Below, piece by piece: positions 60,220-64,000 of a stretch of 64,000 bases of DNA. This stretch comes from Rhodoferax sp. WC2427 (GTDB lineage Bacteria > Pseudomonadota > Gammaproteobacteria > Burkholderiales > Burkholderiaceae_C). The stretch is taken from assembly GCF_040822085.1 (NCBI RefSeq), contig NZ_CP162006.1:2914001-2978000 (forward strand), read 5' to 3'. The notes under the pieces were generated by a model, which worked only from the letters and a program-made list of their open reading frames with translations, ran no database searches and was not told the DNA's origin. The stretch's first letter is position 1. Every line of letters begins with the position of its first letter. Made by a program: the position numbers and the translations under genes.

Positions 60220-61797
60220 TCAGGTTAGCCGGGGCTGGCCCAGGTTGAACACGGCCACGGTGTTCACCAGGTCCTGGGCCTGGTTGCGCATGCTGCTGGC
60301 GGCCGCTGCCATCTGTTCGACCAGGGCGGCGTTTTGCTGAGTGGCGTGGTCCATTTGGGTGAGCGCCTGGCCCACCTGGGTCACACCGGCACTTTGCTCG
60401 CTGCTGGCGGCACTGATCTCGCCCATGATGTCGGTGACCTGGCGGATGGCACCCACCACCTCGGTCATGGTGACCCCGGCTTTGTCCACCAGGGTGGTGC
60501 CCTGCGCGACCCGCTCCACGCTGGCCGAGATCAGCAGCTTGATCTCCTTGGCGGCCTCGGCCGAGCGCCCGGCCAGCGACCGCACCTCGCTGGCCACCAC
60601 CGCAAAACCCCGGCCCTGCTCGCCCGCGCGGGCGGCTTCCACCGCAGCGTTCAGGGCCAGGATGTTGGTCTGGAAGGCGATGCCGTCGATCACGCCGATG
60701 ATGTCGGCGATCTTTTTCGAGCTGTCGTTGATGCCCTTCATGGTGGTGACCACCTGGGCCACCACCTCGCCGCCCTGTACCGCCACCGTGCTGGCACGCA
60801 GCGCCAGCTGGTTGGCCTGCACCGCGTTGTCGGCGTTTTGCCGGACGGTGGAGCCCAGTTGCTCCATCGAGGCCGCGGTTTGCTGCAGCGCGCTGGCCTG
60901 CTGCTCGGTGCGGGTACTGAGGTCGTGGTTGCCCTGGGCAATCTCGGCGCTGGCCGTGGCCACGTTTTCCGAACCCTGGCGCACATCGGTGACCACGCGG
61001 GCCAGGCCTTCCTGCATTACCTTGAGCTGGGCCATCAGGCTGCTGCGGTCCCCGGGCCTGAGCGCGATGGCCTGGCTCAGGTCACCCTGGGCCGCCGCGC
61101 GGGCCAGGTCGGCCGCGGCGCCGGGCTCGCCCCCCAGGGCCCCCACCAGGCTGCGGGTCAGCAGAAAACCCATCGCCACCGCCACCACCACCGCGAGGGC
61201 GCTCACCGCCAACAACAGCCAGCGTGCCTCGGCGTATTCGGCCACCGAAGCCGCCACGTTGTCGTCACCGTTCTGGCTGCTGGCCACCAGAAAGTCCGCC
61301 GTAGCCTTGAGCAAAGCCACCAGCAGGGGGCGGCATTCCACATTGATCTTGCCGATGGCATCGTCTCTATTGCCCTCCAGCGCCAGCTTCACGATCCCCA
61401 GCGCCACCGGCCCGTAACGGGATTCGACTTGGTTGATGTCCTGCAGCATGCGCTGGATGTCCGGCATGGCGTCAGCGGTGTTCTTGACGCTGGCATTGAG
61501 CTTTTCCAGTGCCTCCTGGGTATCGTGGTGCGCCTGGATGACCGCCTGCTTCTCCAAGTCGGCATCGGCTGGCGTGGCCGCCAGGACCAGATTGCGCGCC
61601 GCAATCGCCCGGCGGTTGACCGCATCGCGCAAGGCCACGGTCAACTGGTACTGGTGCACATCCACACCATGAAAACGGTGCAGATTGGCATTCACCTCCC
61701 CCAGGGAATGGTGCGCCGCGGTGCTGACCAACAGCACCAAGGCCGCCAATACCCCAAAGGCCCAAATCAGCCGACTTTTGACGGTAGTAGTTTTCAT
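60220..61797 (-). CDS. Methyl-accepting chemotaxis protein (four-helix-bundle sensor type)
   Basis: This 525-residue receptor has transmembrane helices at about 11-30 and 193-214, enclosing a helical periplasmic domain of the 4HB_MCP type. A HAMP domain and the signalling hairpin follow. The hairpin tip matches that of the 26.6-28.7 kb receptor almost exactly ([20 protein letters not shown]). It lacks the WETF-type tail and Pro/Ala linker of that receptor, so it probably depends on assistance from tailed receptors for adaptation. The ligand is unknown. Confidence 0.92.
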   Translation of the reverse strand: MKTTTVKSRLIWAFGVLAALVLLVSTAAHHSLGEVNANLHRFHGVDVHQYQLTVALRDAVNRRAIAARNLVLAATPADADLEKQAVIQAHHDTQEALEKLNASVKNTADAMPDIQRMLQDINQVESRYGPVALGIVKLALEGNRDDAIGKINVECRPLLVALLKATADFLVASSQNGDDNVAASVAEYAEARWLLLAVSALAVVVAVAMGFLLTRSLVGALGGEPGAAADLARAAAQGDLSQAIALRPGDRSSLMAQLKVMQEGLARVVTDVRQGSENVATASAEIAQGNHDLSTRTEQQASALQQTAASMEQLGSTVRQNADNAVQANQLALRASTVAVQGGEVVAQVVTTMKGINDSSKKIADIIGVIDGIAFQTNILALNAAVEAARAGEQGRGFAVVASEVRSLAGRSAEAAKEIKLLISASVERVAQGTTLVDKAGVTMTEVVGAIRQVTDIMGEISAASSEQSAGVTQVGQALTQMDHATQQNAALVEQMAAAASSMRNQAQDLVNTVAVFNLGQPRLT

Positions 61798-61935
61798 GGT
61801 AATTGTATACCTCCATGTTTACATTGTTCAAACAGCAACAATTAACTCATTCTGTTTCAATCGCATGCATGTAATTGAAATAATTTGTAACCAGCCGATG
61901 GCACCACGGCTGGCGCAGGCTCTGGCGGGCGGACA

Positions 61936-61983
61936 GCCCCCTGGCGCCGTGGCGTAGCGCCGGGGTTGGCGCCGGTTGGGGGC
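61936..61983. repeat. Long GC-rich imperfect hairpin
   Basis: GCCCCC and GGGGGC outer arms with GGCGCC/GGCGCC inner arms form a REP-like structure. It differs from the AT-richer repeat family. Confidence 0.6.
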
Positions 61984-62015
61984 ATGGCCCCACCCCTCGG
62001 CAAGGGCTGGGAGCA

Positions 62016-62038
62016 GCGTGCACCGCCTGGGTGCACGC
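62016..62038. repeat. 9-bp perfect stem adjoining a palindromic repeat
   Basis: GCGTGCACC (62016-62024) and GGTGCACGC (62030-62038) pair exactly with a 5-base loop. The last bases overlap the start of repeat copy 18. Confidence 0.65.
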
Positions 62039-62080
62039 TATCTAAAGAATAGCTGCCTACGCTGTATGAATGGGCGCTAG
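62037..62080 (-). repeat. Palindromic repeat, copy 18
   Basis: Reverse orientation. GCTATCTAAAGAATAGC gives the second hairpin, and CCTACGCTGTATGAATGGGC the first, followed by GCTAG. It begins the spacer downstream of the LysR gene. Confidence 0.78.
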
Positions 62081-62103
62081 AGGCCCTTTTGGCTCAAGCT
62101 GCG

Positions 62104-63027
62104 TCAGCGCTTGTCCATGAACAACTCGGCGCACACACCGCGCAGCCAACGGCTGGCGGCATCAAAGTGGTAGCGGGCGTACCAGTACTGCTTTACGGTA
62201 AATGGGGGTATCGGCAACGGGCACACCAGCACCCGCAGGCCCGCGGTGTGGGCCAGGGTTTCGCCAATGTGGCGGGGCAAAGTGGCGACCAGGTCGCTGT
62301 CCGACAGGATCGCCGACAGGCCCAAAAAACCCGGCAGTTCCAGCAACACGCGACGCTCCACGCCCAGGGCTTTGAGGGTGGTGTCCAGCAGCTGGTAGCC
62401 GGTGCCCGAGACGATGCCGACGTGCGATTCGGCCAGGTAGTCCTGCAGGGTAAAGGTGGTGCCGATGCGCGGGTGGCGGGCGTTGCACAGGCAGATCCAG
62501 TCCTGGCCGAACAGGCTTTGCTGGTAGAAGCCCGCCTCTTGCCCGGCCTCCAGGCCGCGCACCAGGCCCAGGGCCAGATCGGCCTCGCCCGACTGCAGGG
62601 CGGGCACCAGGCGGGCATCGATGGTGGCGGCCTCCAGGCGCACCTGCGGGGCCAGGGCGCGCACGTGCGAGAACAGGCGCGGCAGCAGGGTGACGTGGCT
62701 GGCATCGGTCATGAAGATGCGGAACCGGCGCTGCGCACTGGCGGGGTCGAACACGGCCTCGGACTCGGACAGGCGGCGCAGGCCCTCCAGCACCTCGCGC
62801 ACGGTGGGTATCAGGCCGTCGGTGCGGGGCGTGGGCTGCATGCCGGTAGGGGTGCGCACAAACAGCGGGTCGTTGAACTGGGCGCGCAAGCGCCCCAACC
62901 AGATGCTGACGGTGGGCTGGCTCTGGCCCAGCAGCTCGGCCGACCGGGTGACGCTGCGGGTGGTGTAGAGCAGGTCCAGCAGGCGCAGCAGCTTGGGCTC
63001 CAGCAGGGTGGGGTCGGGATCGGCCAT
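62104..63027 (-). CDS. LysR family transcriptional regulator (NodD/PcpR-like branch)
   Basis: This 307-residue regulator has the helix-turn-helix LYTTRSVTRSAELLGQSQPTVS, typical of the branch whose N-terminus starts with LLRLLDLL. Its effector domain is complete. It is divergent from the Gfo/Idh/MocA gene, with an LysR-type palindrome in between, so that gene is the likely target. Confidence 0.91.
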   Translation of the reverse strand: MADPDPTLLEPKLLRLLDLLYTTRSVTRSAELLGQSQPTVSIWLGRLRAQFNDPLFVRTPTGMQPTPRTDGLIPTVREVLEGLRRLSESEAVFDPASAQRRFRIFMTDASHVTLLPRLFSHVRALAPQVRLEAATIDARLVPALQSGEADLALGLVRGLEAGQEAGFYQQSLFGQDWICLCNARHPRIGTTFTLQDYLAESHVGIVSGTGYQLLDTTLKALGVERRVLLELPGFLGLSAILSDSDLVATLPRHIGETLAHTAGLRVLVCPLPIPPFTVKQYWYARYHFDAASRWLRGVCAELFMDKR

Positions 63028-63058
63028 AAAAAATCTAAATGCTGGTTATTGCAGGCAT

Positions 63059-63077
63059 TGCCTATCTAGTATAGGCA
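63059..63077. promoter_or_regulatory. Likely LysR binding site
   Basis: TGCCTAT (63059-63065) and ATAGGCA (63071-63077) are exact complements around CTAGT, and the site contains the T-N11-A pattern of LysR boxes. It lies in the 88-bp divergent spacer, 39 bases before the oxidoreductase ATG. Confidence 0.68.
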
Positions 63078-63115
63078 GGCCCGCCTACGATGCGGGCACC
63101 AACCGAGGAGACTTT

Positions 63116-64000
63116 ATGCAAAACACCATCCGATGGGGCGTGCTGGGCGCGGCATCCATCGCCATTGAACGCACCATGCCTGCCATCCAGTCAGCACCCA
63201 GCGCCACCCTGCGGGCCCTGGCCTCGCGCGATGCCGCCAAGGGCCAGGCGGTGGCGCAGACGCTGGGCATTCCGCGGGTCTACGCCGGTGAGGGCGGCTA
63301 CCAGGCGCTGCTGGCCGACCCGGAGCTCGACGCGGTCTACATCCCGTTGCCCAACCAGCTGCACTTCGACTGGTCGGTGCGGGCGCTGGAGGCGGGCAAG
63401 CATGTGCTGTGCGAGAAGCCGCTGTGCCTCACCGCGGCGCAGGTGCAGCAGCTCTGCGCGGTGCGCGACCGCACGGGCAAGCACGTCGAGGAAGGCTTTG
63501 GCTTTCGCAACCACCCGCAATGGGCCAAGCTGGATGGGCTGCTGACCGGCAACGCTATCGGCCCGGTGCGGGCGGTGCATGCCACGCTGGCCAAGCAGTT
63601 CTACCACCCACAGGACGTGCGCAACAACCTGGCCGCGGGCGGCGGCGCGCTGTACGACATGGGTTCGTACACCATCAGCGCCTGCAATCTGGTGTTCAAA
63701 CGCCCGCCCGAGCGGGTGGTGGCCACGCTGGAGCGCGACCCGGTGTTTGGCACCGACCGCCTGAGCAGCGCGCTGCTGGACTACGGCGACAGCCACGCCG
63801 CCATTACCGTGGCCACCCAGGCCGGGCCCAACGGCTGGGGCTCGCACCAGCAGATGTCGGTGCTGGGCGGCACCGGCTGGCTGCGGCTGGACTTTCCGTT
63901 TGCCCAGGCCCGGCCCAGCGCCTGCGAAATTGCCCTGGGCGACAGCCACAGCGTGGGCTACCAGCCCAGCCAGCGCTTCTCCTTTGAGCCGGTCAACCAG
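63116..64000 (+). CDS. Gfo/Idh/MocA family oxidoreductase (C-terminus beyond window)
   Basis: The first 295 residues of an NAD(P)-dependent sugar or polyol dehydrogenase-like protein. The N-terminal dinucleotide fold has WGVLGAASIA, and the family motif EKP occurs in HVLCEKPLCL. The second domain begins near FRNHPQWAKLDG and contains GGGALYDMGSYTISA, with the usual catalytic histidine position replaced by serine/tyrosine. A GAGGAG site lies before the ATG. The gene runs past the end of the window, and the frame is open to the last base. The divergent LysR gene probably regulates it. Confidence 0.92.
   Translation, partial: MQNTIRWGVLGAASIAIERTMPAIQSAPSATLRALASRDAAKGQAVAQTLGIPRVYAGEGGYQALLADPELDAVYIPLPNQLHFDWSVRALEAGKHVLCEKPLCLTAAQVQQLCAVRDRTGKHVEEGFGFRNHPQWAKLDGLLTGNAIGPVRAVHATLAKQFYHPQDVRNNLAAGGGALYDMGSYTISACNLVFKRPPERVVATLERDPVFGTDRLSSALLDYGDSHAAITVATQAGPNGWGSHQQMSVLGGTGWLRLDFPFAQARPSACEIALGDSHSVGYQPSQRFSFEPVNQ

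Larger units (their letters stand above)
61798..62103. other. Intergenic region with several hairpins
   Basis: This 306-bp spacer lies between two minus-strand genes. It holds the chemoreceptor promoter region (AT-rich, 61798-61890), a long GC-rich hairpin (61936-61983), a 9-bp stem (62016-62038) and a palindromic repeat (62037-62080). No protein-coding frame looks real. Confidence 0.6.

Noticed and set aside
61936..61983. Attachment site or insertion-sequence end
   Set aside because: There is no integrase, transposase or target duplication nearby; it is better described as a REP-like hairpin.

Overview
This is a GC-rich, gene-dense chromosomal window from a betaproteobacterium, most likely Comamonadaceae and plausibly Rhodoferax or a close relative. 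The evidence is the gene order pyrG-kdsA-eno-ftsB, neighbouring coaBC and dut, a PHA-type thiolase (BktB) and propionyl-CoA synthetase, a PEP-CTERM protein, and a family of short palindromic intergenic repeats of the kind I associate with these genera. The genus cannot be proven from the window alone. No tRNA, rRNA, CRISPR array, prophage or insertion sequence was seen.

Layout. 1-1357: the start of a GMC-type dehydrogenase and its Tat-exported small subunit, then a glyoxalase I-like protein. 1927-5757: a 1276-residue hybrid histidine kinase with two receivers and an Hpt domain. 5.8-11.5 kb: cytochrome b561, a PA0069-type radical SAM protein, PrpE, BktB and a MOSC protein. 11.6-13.7 kb: a diguanylate cyclase overlapping a BLUF blue-light sensor gene, then a racemase. 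13.7-14.3 kb: a MazF/PemK-type toxin-antitoxin pair with a perfect operator-like palindrome. 14.4-22.7 kb: housekeeping genes (dut, coaBC, pyrG, kdsA, eno, ftsB, a small ATPase, Hsp33, a gamma-carbonic anhydrase-like protein). 22.8-32.3 kb: a DUF455 protein, two tandem EAL-HDOD paralogues, a chemoreceptor with a CheR-docking tail, LtrA, an aminotransferase and an HDOD protein. 32.3-36.7 kb: nth, a MASE2-GGDEF-PAS cyclase and a PAS-GAF-GGDEF-EAL protein. 36.9-37.9 kb: cobT. 38.1-42.3 kb: a polar amino-acid ABC transporter operon containing an M14/aspartoacylase-like hydrolase. 42.3-46.3 kb: a membrane PAS-GGDEF-EAL protein and cobQ. 46.5-49.4 kb: Tat-exported phospholipase C and a PEP-CTERM protein. 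49.6-54.3 kb: a P-loop kinase, a TIGR01777 epimerase, DinB, and a DUF898 plus M48 protease pair. 54.3-64 kb: AraC, a GH3 beta-glucosidase lipoprotein, an SDR with divergent LysR, a second chemoreceptor, and a LysR divergent from a Gfo/Idh/MocA oxidoreductase that runs off the end.

Themes. Signal transduction is heavily represented: four GGDEF proteins (two with EAL), two degenerate EAL-HDOD proteins, one HDOD protein, a phosphorelay kinase and two chemoreceptors. The most unusual structural signal is a family of about 18 copies of a roughly 42-bp two-hairpin repeat. Most copies sit just after stop codons. Three lie in frame inside protein-coding genes (coaBC, the small ATPase, DUF455), and two supply the stop codon of a gene (cobT and the 42.3-44.7 kb GGDEF-EAL gene). 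A second, different GC-rich repeat appears to be inserted in frame in cobQ. This resembles the in-gene palindromic elements known from Rickettsia and is the best candidate here for something under-described.
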